DNA of 64,000 nucleotides from Punica granatum (GCF_007655135.1 NC_045134.1:14218982-14282981), one strand, 5' to 3'. Counted from the stretch's first letter, positions 10,589 to 22,900 are shown. Notes: a model not told the origin generated them from the letters alone. Program-made: numbers and translations.

Positions 10589-13085
10589 TATCACGTCCAG
10601 GACTTCGCGTCCATCTTTACCGCTTTTCGGACTTCGCGTCCATCTTTACCGCTTTTCGGACTTCGCGTCCATCTTTACCGCTTTCCGGACTTTGCGTCCA
10701 TCTTTACCGCTTTTCGGACTTCGCGTCCATCTTTACTGTTTTTCGGACTTCGCGTCCAGGACTTCGTGTCCATCTTTACCGCTTTTCGGACTTCGCGTCC
10801 ATCTTTACTGCTTTTCGGACTTCGCGTCCATCTTTACTGCTTTTGGGACTTCGCGTCCATCTTTACCGCTTTTCGGACTTCGCGTCCAGGACTTCGCGTC
10901 CATCTTTACTGCTTTTCGGACTTCGCGTCCAGGACTTCGTGTCCATCTTTACCGCTTTTCGGACTTCGCGTCCATCTTTACCGCTTTTCGGACTTCGCGT
11001 CCAGGACTTCGTGTCCATCTTTACCGCTTTTCGGACTTCGCGTTCAGGACTTCGCGTCCAGGACTTCGCGTCCATCTTTACTGCTTTTCGGATTTCGCGT
11101 CCATCTTTACTGCTTTTGGGACTTCGCGTCCATCTTTACCGCTTTTCGGACTTCGCGTCCATCTTTACCGCTTTTCGGACTTCGCGTCCATCTTTACCGC
11201 TTTTCGGACTTCGCGTCCAGGACTTCGTGTCCATTTTTACCGCTTTTCGGACTTCGCGTACATCTTTACCGTTTTCGGACTTCGCGTCCATCTTTACTGT
11301 TTTTCAGACTTCGCGTCCAGGACCTCGTGTCCATCTTTACCGCTTTTCGGACTTCGCGTCCATCTTTATTTCTTTTCGGACTTCGCGTCCATCTTTACTG
11401 CTTTTGGGACTTCACGTCCAGGACTTCGTGTCAATCTTTACCGCTTTTCGGACTTCGCGTCCATCTTTACCGCTTTTCGGATTTCGCGTCCATCTTTACC
11501 GCTTTTCGAACTTCGCGTCCAGGACTTCGTGTCCATCTTTACCGCTTTTCGGACTTCGCGTCCAGGACTTCGTGTCCATCTTTACTGCTTTTTGGGACTT
11601 CGCGTCCAGGACTTCGTGTCCATCTTTACTGCTTTTCGGACTTCGCGTCCAAGACTTCGCGTCCGCATCTTTACTACATTTTGGACTTCGTGTCCACATT
11701 CATTGCATTCCGGACTTCGTGCCCGTGTCTACTGCATTCCGGACTTCGTGTCCTCATTTACTGCTTTCTGGACTTCGTGTCCGCATTCACTGCATTCCGG
11801 ACTTCGCGTCTGCATCTACTGCATTTTGGACTTCGTGTCCACATTCATTGCATTCCGCACTTCGTGTCCTCATTTACTGCTTTTCGGACTTCGTGTCCGC
11901 ATTCACTGCATTTTGGACTTCGTGTCCGCATATACTGCATTTTGGATTTCGTGTCCGCACTTACTGCATTTCGGACTTTGTGTCCGCATTCAATGTTTTT
12001 TGGACTTCGTGTCCGCACTCACTGTTTTTCGGACTTCGTGTTTGTATCTGCTGCATTTCGGATTTCGTGTCCTCATTTACTACTTTCCAGACTTCGTGTC
12101 TGCATTCACTGCATTTCGGACTTCGTGTCCTTATCTACTACATTTCGGACTTCGTGTCCGCATTCACTGCTTTTCGGACTCCGTGTCCTCATTTACTGCT
12201 TTCCAGACTTCGTGTCTACATTCACTGCATTCCGGACTTCATGTCCGCATCTACTGCATTTCGGACTTCGTGTCCGCATTCACTGTTCTTCGGACTTCGT
12301 GTCCTCATTTACTGCTTTCCAGATTTCGTGTCTGCATTTACTGCATTCCGGACTTCGTGTCCGCGTCTACCGCTTTTCGGACTTCGTATCCTCATTTACT
12401 GCTATCCAGACTTCGTGTCTGCATTCACTGCATTCCGGACTTCGTGTCCGCATCTACTACATTTCGGACTTCGTGTCCACATTCACTGTTCTTCAGACTT
12501 CGTGTCCTCATTTACTGCTTCCCGGACTTCGTGTCCGCATTTACTGCATTTCGGACTTCGTGTCCGCATTCACTGTTCTTCGGACTTCGTGTCCACATCA
12601 TCTGCATTTCGGACTTCGTGTCCGCATTCACAGTTCTTCGGACTTCGTGTCCTCATTTATTGCATTCCGGACCTCGTGTCCACATCTACTGCTTTCCGGA
12701 CTTCGTGTCCGCATTTACTATTTTTGGACTTCGTGTCATCACTTATTACATTACGGACTTTGTGTCCGCATCCACTACATTTTGGACTTCATGTCCTCGT
12801 CTACCACTTTCGGATTTCGTGTCCTCGTTTACTACTTTCCGGACTTCATATCCGCATCTACTCCGTTTCGGACTTCGTGTCCTCATTTACTGCTTTTAGA
12901 ACTTCGTGTCCACACCTACTTCGTTTCGGGCTTCATATCTTCATTTACTACGTTTCAGATTTCGTGCCCGCATTTACTGCATTTTGGACTTCGTGTCTAC
13001 TTTTACTGCTTTTCGGACTTCGTGTCCATATCGCTTTCTGGACCTCTTGTTCACATTTAATGTCTTTCAAGTATGCGTCCACATT
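10589..13085 (+). repeat. About 2.5-kb tandem array of 29-bp hairpin-forming repeats
   Basis: The unit is a 13-base core GGACTTCGCGTCC followed by a 16-base spacer ATCTTTACCGCTTTTC. Roughly 80 copies are present. In the first part (to about 11660) units are homogeneous and the core is often doubled without spacer (core, A, core). From about 11660 the core is mostly GGACTTCGTGTCC and the spacer GCATTCACTGCATTYC, with more divergence and a 116-bp higher-order period near 12089-12420. Each core can form a GGAC/GTCC stem with a 5-base loop. Because 29 is not a multiple of three and the unit lacks forward stops, all three forward frames stay open for more than 2 kb. The resulting peptides repeat every 29 residues and should not be read as genes. 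Confidence 0.92.
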
Positions 13086-13192
13086 TACTAATTCATGGCC
13101 TTTACTATTTTGCAACAGACCAGACGATCGCCAGGACCAAACGAGGTGCTTCTCATAGTCTTTGGCTGCATCCTCTATCCGAGCACGCAACC

Positions 13193-13205
13193 AAAAAGGG
13201 GCAAG
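13193..13205 (+). promoter_or_regulatory. Polypurine tract of the large element
   Basis: AAAAAGGGGCAAG ends one base before the TGTCAACACC start of the 3' LTR. Purine richness and position fit a plus-strand priming tract. Confidence 0.65.
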
Positions 13206-13206
13206 C

Positions 13207-13710
13207 TGTCAACACCTAATTTCGGTCCATCAGCTCCAGGGGGACAAAATTGTCATTTCCTAATTTATTACCTTTTTTTTTTAAAAAAAAAGTAGGGTCA
13301 AGTCGGTCAGAACCAGTCAAAGCCGGTCTGACCGACAAGACGGATGGGCAAGGTCGGTCAGAGCTGGTCTGACCGACCGTTGCCCACACACACACCTTAA
13401 AAAAAAAAAAAGGTCAAGTCAGTCAGAACCGGTCAGAGCCGGTCTGACCGACAAGACAGACTTTTCATTTCTTTCCTTCCCGCCCGCTTCTTTTCCTTTT
13501 CTTCCTCTTTCCTCCTTCCTTTTTCCTTCCTTTCATTTTGGTCCCTGCAACCGAAAAACCGAGATTTTCGTTCCCGCTTTCGCAAATTTCCGGCGAAAAT
13601 CTCGCCCGATCTCCGTTCCGTTTCCTTCTTCTTCTTCCTGGAGAAGCCCAGGCCGGAGGGGGGTGAGGATTCGAAAAATGTGGGGGGAGCTCTCTCTCTC
13701 TCTCGCTCTC

Positions 13711-13742
<32 letters not shown>

Positions 13743-16617
13743 GGGTGGTCTCGGCTCCCCGATTCCGAACATCCCCGACCCGGCTCCCTGAGTTCACCCA
13801 AAAAAGAAAATTTCCCTCAACTCTTTCTCGCCGATCTCCCGATCCCGCAACTCCCATTCGCCCTCAGCTCCCACGAACCGGGACCCCTCAGCTCACGACT
13901 CTCCCGGAGCTCGTTGTTTTCTTCAAAAAAAACACAGCTCTAACTCTCAAAAAAATCGGAGCTCGCCCATCTCCCATAGCTCAACCGACTCTCTCTCTGG
14001 ACGATCCCCGTACCCTCCAGCTGCACTCCGCGATCTTTCGGGGTCGACTGCAACCGCGCCGCCACCCGGACCACGCCTCTTCTCCTCGGTTCCCCTTTCG
14101 ACTCTAATCGGGTCGGCTTCCATTTTTGGGTCGCGCAGGGAACGCCCGGGAGCGTCCTGGACCATCCGAGCCGTCCAGCGGCCCAGCTCGCATTCTGCAG
14201 CGGCCCGGCCCAGTACACCGACGGCCCAATCCAGCAGTGGCCCATTCGGCCCAGCATTCATCCGGCCCAGTTTAAACTCCAGCGGCCCATTCGACCCAGT
14301 CCGAATTCCAGCGGCCCAGTCCAGCTCAGCCGGCCCAGTTCGGCCCATCACGGCCCGGTCCAATTCGCCCAGCAGATCTTTGACTTTTTTTATTTATTTT
14401 TATTTATAGAATCACCCCTCAACTTCCCGAACTAGGTAAATCCTCTACTTAGTGGCATGTTTAGGGCTCATTTTCTGAATGTCTATGCTTGCTTGGATGA
14501 ATATAATGTGAATTGAGTGTTCTTGGGTCGCGTGGGTGATCGGATTTGTCCCGAACTCGATTTTACGAACTTTCCATTTTGTTACATTTCTGTCCAGAGG
14601 ACTCATTTTATTTTTTTAAGATCTGCCCCGAATTTCAAAATCATTTTCAATTAAGCCCCGGTCATTTTATTATTTTTCAATCAGTCCTTGAATTTTCCAG
14701 AATTTTTCTAAGAATCCCAAAGAACTTTTCAAATCGTTTCAGTTTAGTCCCGGGACCATTTTTCACACTTTTCAGATCTGCCCCGAATTTCAAAAATTCT
14801 TTTCAATCAAGTCCCAGTCATTTTACTATTTTCCAATCAGTCCTGAAATTCCCAGAATTTTTCAAGCATCCCAAGGAACTTTCCGAGTTGTTTCAGTTTA
14901 GTCCTGGGGCCATTTTTTATTCTTCAGATCAGTCCCGATTTTCAAATTCATTTCAAATAAGCCCTAGGACACTTTCAGTAATTTTTTACACAGTCCCCAT
15001 TTTTTAGAATTTTCAAATCAGTCCCCAATCTTTTAGAATTTTCAGATCAGTCCCCAATTGTTTAGAATTTTCAAATCAGTCCCTGCTCTTTTAAAATCGT
15101 TCAGTTCAGTCCCCTGGACATTTTCTAAAATATCTGGCCCTTTTCTACTTAGATCACCCACTGACAATGTATGTGCCCCATTTAAATATTTCATTTTTGT
15201 AATTATGTGACCATGTCGGAAATTAGAGTTTATCGGATGGTCAACTAATGGCTATCTCGACGACTCGAAATTCGTAGACCAAAGCATTCGGCAAATTTCT
15301 AATTAACCTAAAATTCTATATGCGGGGTAATTCGGACGTTAAATTTGGCTAAATTAAATCACTTGACTCTTTTAAATAAATTGCACGAACTGATTAATAA
15401 TCTGTAATCGCACCGACAGTTCAAGAACTGTTAGTCATGCCCTTTTCAAAATTCACAATTTCAAAAGCACCGAGATACGTACAACGTAATCTTGATTTTC
15501 ATGCACACACATATTTACCGATTCAAGGGCATGATTACCGGTTTTTGTTCTGCCGTCACTCTAGTGCAGGTTTGTGTTTAGAACGGGTTAAAACATGGAA
15601 AAACGGATTAATTTCAAATTCGGCATAATCAACATGGGCAAATAGTCAAGTAGAGTATTAGGTTTTGGGTTTTAGGTGAAAACACTCTTAATTTGTAAAA
15701 GCCCTATTGCCATAATACAAAATAATCTAAAAATAACCCACACATTCGAGACTTGACTATGGACATCATGTTTGTCAAGTCCGTTAAATGATGCCGAATG
15801 CTACATACCCTATCTATCATCCTGTTTGTTTGTTTTAAGGTAGGATTTGTATGCCAATATACCCCGGTTAATAATCAGTTAATTCACGTAAATTCGGCGA
15901 TAACAAAATCCCATTGATTGTTTAGTTGAGTTTGCTTGTTACAATTTTTGCACTTGATTATTATGCGGATCGAGCCCGATCTTTTAGGACTCGATTCACA
16001 CTGGGTCCAACGCCCATAACCGTTGATCACGGGGTCCAATACCCCCATACACCGAGTGCGCATTTAATTTAATTTTCGGTCTTTTTCCAAACTATACGGT
16101 GAGCATGAGTGAAATCATGGCCAAATGCGAACCGACCGGGATTTAGTCATTATAACTTGTCTTTATTTATTTGAGAGAACAATGTAAGGTTATATATTTT
16201 ACATATATTCATGTAAAATCCCGGTCGGAGAGTAGATGGTCAGAGTGTTTCTTCGAATTTACGGTGTCAAAACGCGTAAGATGAGCGAAACTTAATCATG
16301 CGGTAAATAAATAAAATGGCAAGCCTAGCAAGTTAGAGTACCGAAAGGGCGTGTGGGATATAGGCCCACACGTAATAGAACTCCCGAATTCAAAATTTTC
16401 GGTTCCGTACAGACCATTGCCTTAGCATCTTAGGTGTACCCCGTACCCCTAGACCCGGGTAACTTGCCGGCCCTCGACTTTCGGGTCGTAAAATGGCAAG
16501 TGGCGACTCCTTCTCACGTGCATCCGTCGCGCGTCCCCGGGAAGGTGGACACTCCCAAGCCGCGTTGCATAGGCGCGCGCATGCGTGCCATAACGAGACG
16601 AAATTCGGGTGCGCACA
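13207..16617 (+). repeat. 3' LTR of the large non-autonomous element (3411 bp)
   Basis: It is near-identical to 1193-4562. Visible differences include TGTCAACACCT against TGTCAGCACCC at the start, a longer (CT)n/(CTCG) run at about 13690-13742, and scattered substitutions. It ends GTGCGCACA directly before TGTTG. The divergence marks this insertion as older than the Copia element at 19.3 kb. Confidence 0.92.
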
Positions 16618-16622
16618 TGTTG
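16618..16622. repeat. Right target-site duplication TGTTG
   Basis: It is identical to 1188-1192 and directly follows the 3' LTR end. Confidence 0.92.
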
Positions 16623-18704
16623 CATTCGGTCTTTGTTTATTAACAACTCAAAAAACATGGGGTCCCTTCCTCCGGTATGATGATGTGTGAATTCCTTTTA
16701 AGTTTATTTGATAAATGGTTGTGAAAGATTAATCGATTATGTTCAAAGTTTGATTTTTACTGAAAGCCTAAACCCACGGTCTGACCGGCCCGTTCCCATG
16801 TGTTTGGTTATGTCTAGTATGTGATTAGTCCAATTCTGAATTTTATGACAGATAAACTCAATCTAATGTAGTGGCTTAAGAGATAGGGAAAGCAAAACAC
16901 CGCGGGGGTGCTAAATTCTCTACTTATGCCATGTGAAGTATCGAGAAACCTTTCATATGTTTCCTTGCTCGTCTCGAATTCACACTCCTAAGCGCCCGAT
17001 CTACGTTAAAATGTAATCAGAGAGAGGGCTTGTGCAGATGAAAACTACATTGCACAGGCTGCCCGTCTCTCCCAGTGACTCGAAGTATTTCGGTCACTCT
17101 AACCCTAGGATTGTCGGTAAGTTAGGAAATGATCGTCGTGCCCTTGTGATGGAAAAAGTGTTTTATGAAATGAAATCAAGAATGTGATGCGGACCGTCGA
17201 GGTCGGTAGCCGATGTCAATCGATCTCTTGGATCCACCAGAGTCATGTGGACCCCGAAGGAGCTGAGCGACCGGTTGATTTGCCCAGAAGTGGTCTAAGA
17301 AAAACTCCCAAGTTCGAACTCGAGCTGCCTCAAATCGAGCCTAAACTTGAGTCAGGATACGCGAGTCTTTCCTAGATGTCCATGCTACGTGGACCACGTG
17401 TCTCAATATTTTATTAAAAATTATGGTTTGGAAAGGGGCGCGATTATCAGTTCGTGATTTTTCGACTCGATTACAAATTATTAACGGTTTGTGAAATTTA
17501 TTTAAATGTCGTATGAATTAATTAGTTGAGTGGGTCGTCCCAATTACTATGCATGTGAGATTGATTAAATTAAGTGGATTACCGAACGCTTTGATTTGCG
17601 GGTTTCGAGCCGTCAAGTCAGCCGTTGATAGGCCGCTAGATGGGAACTCCAATTCCCGACTGTCCTAGAATCAAATCCGATTTTAAAACCGAATTTGCGT
17701 AATTAATTTGGTTTGTGTGAGGTTTTAATTAAAATGACAAGGAATACGTCCAAACATACGAATCATGAGAATACAAAATCACGTCAAATTTAATTTACCG
17801 ATTTTTAAGCTCGAGTGATCAATTAAGCCTATTTAAAGTTTTTATTCGATTTTATTCTTTATGGCCGAGTAAGCATGAAATTCAGTTCATGTGGGTTCGT
17901 TCCCATTTCAAACAATCGATTTTAGGTTCATTCCCTTTAAAATATCAAGTTCGTGGTCAGATCAGTTTGTTTTCTTTACAACTCGGTTTTAACAAAAGTC
18001 GAGTTCGATTATTAAATTGGTTAGTGCTTATCATCGATCAAAACACACCTTTCATCATTGTCATGCATGCAAACAATAAATCAACCGAAAAATAGAGCCA
18101 TATACATGCCGATAAAAGGTCCAAGATATTATACTTCTCTCGAGCTAGTGTTGAGAGGAGCTCGCTAAGCTTCAAAACTTCTTCAAACTGAGGCTGTAGC
18201 GTGTTGAAGGGGAACACCACAACGGATGGTCAGCATAATAACAACTCAAGGAGCTCGAAAAGGGGTCGAGCAGTAGCAACAGAGCATGGCAGGGAGCTCA
18301 AGGAAGCTTTGGACAGGGGAATAACAACTCATGAGACTCGTAGGGTGTTCGAACAGTAGCGACTAGCCACAATAACTTGCATGGGAAGAGGAAAAAAAGT
18401 TACAGGGTTCTGCAATGAAGAAGAACAATAGTAACACATCAACGTGCAGCATCAGCAGCAACAAGGGGAGGACGATAGCAATTCAGTGGTCTCAGGGAGC
18501 TCGAGGAGGCAGCAACAGCTCGGGAAGGACCAAGATCGGCAGCTTCAGCAGCAGCAATCAGTAAAACAAGCAGCAACAGGCAACATAAGCAGCAGCAGCG
18601 ACAAAGGAATAGTAGCTGTAGTGGGGGAGGACCGGGACCAACAACAACGTGAAGAAGGAGAGGAGGTGGTGACGATTTAAGACTTTAAGGAGGTGCAAGC
18701 CATG
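16618..18704 (-). mobile_element. Old minus-strand LTR, middle part
   Basis: The minus strand resumes the LTR sequence interrupted at 1187. Reading backwards, CCGAATGCAACA is followed by blocks homologous to the young LTR, for example 17440-17700 against about 3150-3360 (TAATCAGTTCGTG, GAAATTTATTTAAA, CCGAACGCTTTG, TTTCGAGCCGTC). The part from about 18240 is rich in CAG/CAA and GGAG words and is not alignable by eye. It is probably the fast-changing part of the LTR. No gene is supported. Confidence 0.75.
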
Positions 18705-18919
18705 CAGGGGCGGAGCCAAGATTTTCATTCGGGGGGGACAAACTCATACTTTTGGGGTAAAATTTTAAAAATTCAAAGTTCAAGGGGGCAAAATACTAAT
18801 TTTACATTAAAAATAAAACTCATACTCTGGGGAGTAAAATTTAAAAAATTCAAAGTTCGGGGGGGAGGGGGGGCAATTGCCCCTCCTGATAGTACATTGG
18901 CTCCGCCCCTACAGCCATG
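18697..18919. mobile_element. hAT-type MITE with 8-bp target duplication
   Basis: The left terminus CAGGGGCGGAGCCAAG (from 18705) and right terminus TTGGCTCCGCCCCTA (to 18911) are near-perfect inverted repeats. CAGGGGCGGAGC is a common hAT terminus in plants. The flanks AAGCCATG (18697-18704) and CAGCCATG (18912-18919) match at 7 of 8 bases, the duplication length of hAT elements. The 207-bp interior is G-rich/AT-rich and non-coding. Confidence 0.75.
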
Positions 18920-19274
18920 GCAGCAGCTCAGCGAAGAAGGATCAGCATGTAAGGTAGGTGTAATGGAGAGGATTAGGAGTAGCAGAAGCCAACTATAGAA
19001 GAGGGAAGGTGTAGTAGTAGAAACCACCTGAGGAAGAAGTAGAGAAGTAGAGGTAGTGGTGGTGGTTTAAGGAGGGCCTATAGACGTGGAAGAGGAGGTT
19101 GTGATTGTCCGAAAGAGTAAAGGGGAAAGTGATAACTAGAGAGAATGAGAGAAAGAGAGCTGAAAGGAGAGAATATGAGAGAGGTAGGTATGGTCTGTTG
19201 TGTATCCAAGAAAAACCCGAGAGATAGAAATGGGAAGTCAGGGTGGCGTGAAGGAGATGGGGTGATGACAGAAT
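18920..19274 (-). mobile_element. Old minus-strand LTR, segment between the MITE and Copia
   Basis: This is purine-rich, GA-rich sequence with no gene. It is the continuation of the old LTR and resumes at 25098 beyond the Copia insertion. Its CT-rich character on the minus strand resembles the CT-rich zone of the young LTR at 1430-1690. Confidence 0.55.
19270..19274. repeat. Left target-site duplication AGAAT of the Copia element
   Basis: AGAAT lies directly before TGTTGGAAATTATGG and is repeated exactly at 25093-25097. Confidence 0.95.
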
Positions 19275-19906
19275 TGTTGGAAATTATGGCTAATGGGTGA
19301 ATGAGGAAATTGCTCACGAGCTAATGACTCTTGATTTTCTTGGCGGTTACAAGAAATGAATGGATTGCATTCATGAATAATCAAATGTCATTAACATGTA
19401 TATTGAATATATGTGAATTATTCCCCATAAATGGAGAATAGGAAGAGTCATATAACGGATGGAACCCATAGTCTATAAAAGGGGGCACACGGCAAAAAGG
19501 AAAGAGGACAAGAGAAAAAGTCTCCTGCCTTCCATTGCTTCCTATAGCCGATTGAAAAACAAGAAGAAAATTCGACCTCAAAAGTGTTCACGCTTCTCTT
19601 CGAGTTCGCTGAAGCGTTGCTGTTTGTGCTGCTGCTTCGCTTGTTGCCGTTTTATCCTGGGAAACGATTGTCCACGTAACCTCAAGCACCCAGGAGGGGA
19701 CAATTCTGTTTCAAGGGGTTTGTGTCTAACACAGGACTCGGCTCTCTCTCGTATCTTTCGGTTTCGCCTTTGTTTCGGTTTGAATTTCCAAGTTCCTATA
19801 CTAATGAAATTAAGTTAATTTGATAGTATTCTATTTGTCCGAATAGCTATTTGAATTATCGTTCAATTTTGTGACTTATTAAGGCTAATTAAATTTACGT
19901 CTTACA
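19275..19906 (+). repeat. 5' LTR of the Copia element (632 bp)
   Basis: It starts TGTTGGAAATTATGG and ends TTTACGTCTTACA. It carries a canonical TATAAAAG about 200 bases from its start. It is identical to 24461-25092 except at 19592. Confidence 0.95.
19474..19481 (+). promoter_or_regulatory. TATA box of the Copia 5' LTR
   Basis: TATAAAAG within GTCTATAAAAGGGGGC is a textbook plant TATA box inside the LTR. It would define the U3/R boundary about 30 bases downstream. The second copy is at 24660-24667 in the 3' LTR. Confidence 0.7.
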
Positions 19907-19941
19907 ATCTTGAAACAGATTTTGTTATTTGAACGATTCGA

Positions 19942-22900
19942 ATGGCGTCGGGGAACGATGGAGATACGACCAACGGAAGCCAGACTACTGGCTCCGGCCC
20001 TGCTCCTATCTTGCCTAACCATTTGGTTAGCCAAAACGTGGCTGCTCCCTCGATGGTCCCTGTGAACCATGTCGAGAAGCCCGAGAAGTTCAATGGGTTG
20101 AACTTCAAGAGGTGGCAGCAAAAGATGCTATTCTACCTCACAACTCTGAACCTTGCAAGATTTTTGACTGAAAATGCTCCAACCCTATCTGTGGGGGAGT
20201 CAGATGTGCAGGCTCTCAGTGCGGTTGACGCTTGGAAGCACTCCGACTATCTCTGCCGGAATTATATCATGAATAGTCTTCATGATTCCCTGTATAGTGT
20301 CTATCAGGGGTTTAAGACGGCAAAGGAACTATGGGAATCCTTGGACCGTAAATATAAATCAGAGGATGCCGGTGCGAAGAAATTTCTCGTCGGACGATTC
20401 CTCGATTTTAAAATGGTGGATTCAAGGACCGTAATGAGTCAAGTGCAGGAATTGCAAGTGCTCTTACATGAGATTCAGGCTGAGGGAATGGCTCTAAGTG
20501 AATCCTTCCAAGTGGCTGTTGTCATTGAGAAACTGCCTTCTGGTTGGAAGGATTTCAAGAATTATCTGAAGCATAAGCGAAAGGAGATGACAATGGAAGA
20601 TCTTGTTGTCAAGCTTCGAATTGAAGAAGACAATAAAAACTCCGGAAAGGATCTCATCCTCCCTGCTGCTAAGGTAAATGTCATGGAGCAAGGGCAAAGC
20701 TCTAAGAACAAAAAAGGCAAGAAGAAGCTGGGTACGAATGGAGGAGTCTTCAAGCCCAAGTTTCAGGGGAAATGCTTCAACTGTGACAAGAAAGGTCACA
20801 GATCTGCTGACTGCAGGCTCCCAAAAAGGAAAAAGGATCATGAAGCAAACGTGGTCAATGAAATGGCTCGAGATGTGGCAGACATCAACCTATCTGCTGT
20901 GGTTTCAGAGGTGAACCTCATTGGGTCCAACCCAAAGGAATGGTGGCTTGATACCGGTGCCACCAGACATGTGTGCTCAAATAGAGACCTGTTCTCTATG
21001 CTCGAACCGGTCACTGGGGAAAGGATCTATATGGGAAACTCTGCCCATTCTGCTGTTGAAGGTCAAGGAAAGGTAGTCTTAAAGATGACTTCAGGAAAGG
21101 AGTTGACTCTGAACAATGTATTGTACGTACCTGAGATTCGGAAGAATTTAGTCTCCGGGTCATTGCTGAACAAACATGGGTTCAGGATGGTTTTTGAGTC
21201 GGACAAAGTTATTCTGTCCAAGTCTGGAATGTACGTAGGAAAGGGATATGTATGTGACGGGCTTTTTAAGCTCAATGTAATGACCATAATCAATAAGAAT
21301 TCTGGTTCTTCTGTGTATTTGATTGAGTCTCCTGATTTGTGGCATGGAAGACTAGGTCATGTTAATTATAATACTTTGCGTAGATTAATTAACTTGAATC
21401 ACATACCTACATTCCAAATTGATTCACGGCACAAATGTGAAATTTGTGTTGAGGCAAAATTGACAAGATCACCCTTTCAAACGATTGAAAGGAACACCGA
21501 GCCACTAGATCTAATTCATAGTGATGTATGCGATTTAAAGTTCGCAACAACAAGAGGTGGTAATAATTATTTTATTACCTTTATCGATGATAGTACAAAA
21601 TACTGTTACGTATATTTGTTGAAAAGCAAAGATGAGGCCATAGAGAAATTTGTTCTCTATAAAAATGAAGTTGAGAATCAACTCAACAAGAAAATCAAGA
21701 GATTGAGGAGTGACAGAGGAGGCGAATATGTAACGCCTTTCGGGGAATTCTGTGCACAATACGGAATTATACACGAAGTGACTGCACCCTATTCACCTCA
21801 ATCGAATGGTGTTGCTGAACGCAAAAATCGCACATTGAAAGACATGATGAATGCGATGATATTAAGTTCAGGATTACCTCAAAATATGTGGGGTGAAGCA
21901 ATATTGTCAAGCAATTACCTATTAAATAAGGTGCCTCAAAAGAAAAGGGAAAAGACACCTTATGAATTATTCAGAGGTAGGAGATCATCCTACGACCACT
22001 TGCGAGTGTGGGGGTGTTTGGCAAAAGTAGTCGTTCCGGCACCAAAGAAAGTAAAGATCGGTCCTAAGACGGTGGACTGCATCTTTATTGGCTATGCACA
22101 TAACAGTAGTGCTTATCGATTTCTTGTGCATGAATCTAAGATTCCCGATATACACAAGAACACGATAATGGAATCAAGGAATGCATCGTTCTTTGAAGAT
22201 GTATTTCCATGTAAATTGAATGAGGTATCGAGTTCATCAAAACGAACCTCGTGCACTATGAATGATGGACTTCATGACGTAGATCATGAAAGGCAGGGTT
22301 CGGATGAAGAGATTGAACCTAGACGCAGCAAAAGAGCTAGAATTGAAAAATCATTCGGGAATGATTTTCTGACATATTTGTTAGAAAATGAACCACAAAG
22401 CTATGCTGAAGCAGTAAATTCCTCTGAGGGACCTCTTTGGAAGGAGGCAATCAAAAGTGAAATTGATTCGATTCTGCGAAATCACACTTGGGAATTAGTG
22501 GATCTCCCCACTAGTTGTAAACCCTTAGGATCCAAATGGATCTTTAAAAGGAAAATGAAAGCAGATGGATCCATTGATAAGTACAAGGCCAGGCTTGTAA
22601 TTAAGGGATACAAGCAAAAGGAAGGCTTGGACTATTTTGATACTTATTCTCCTGTGACAAGAATAAATTCCATTAGGATGATACTTGCAGTTGCGGCATT
22701 GCGTAATTTGGAAGTTCATCAAATGGATGTGAAAACAGCTTTCCTAAATGGAGATTTAGATGAAGAAATCTATATGGAACAACCCGAGGGGTTCGTGGCT
22801 CCAGGAAAAGAAAGGAAAGTCTGTAAATTGGTCAAATCATTGTATGGGTTAAAACAAGCGCCAAAACAGTGGCACGAAAAATTCGATAATGCAATGATTT

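Larger units (their letters stand above)
1193..16617 (+). mobile_element. Complete large non-autonomous LTR retrotransposon (LARD-like, Ty3/gypsy-type)
   Basis: The element is bounded by two about 3.4-kb direct repeats (1193-4562 and 13207-16617). Both begin TGTCA and end GCGCACA, and they are flanked by TGTTG on both sides. The interior (4563-13206) has a primer-binding-site-like sequence, a decayed gag-like ORF with a DUF7745-like domain, GC-rich and hairpin repeat arrays, and a purine-rich tract before the 3' LTR. I find no protease, reverse transcriptase, RNase H or integrase motif in any frame of the interior, so it must have been mobilised in trans. Assignment to Ty3/gypsy (Tat/Ogre-like) rests on the primer-binding site and the ORF family and is an inference. 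It is inserted in an older related LTR of opposite orientation. Confidence 0.9.

Noticed and set aside
10589..13085. CRISPR array
   Set aside because: The period and palindromic core look CRISPR-like, but spacers are near-identical, no cas genes exist and the DNA is a plant retrotransposon.
10378..13158. A 926-aa repeat protein (and two similar long frames)
   Set aside because: All three forward frames are open because the 29-bp unit lacks stops, and each gives the same peptide repeat. There is no domain, and the frames overlap completely.
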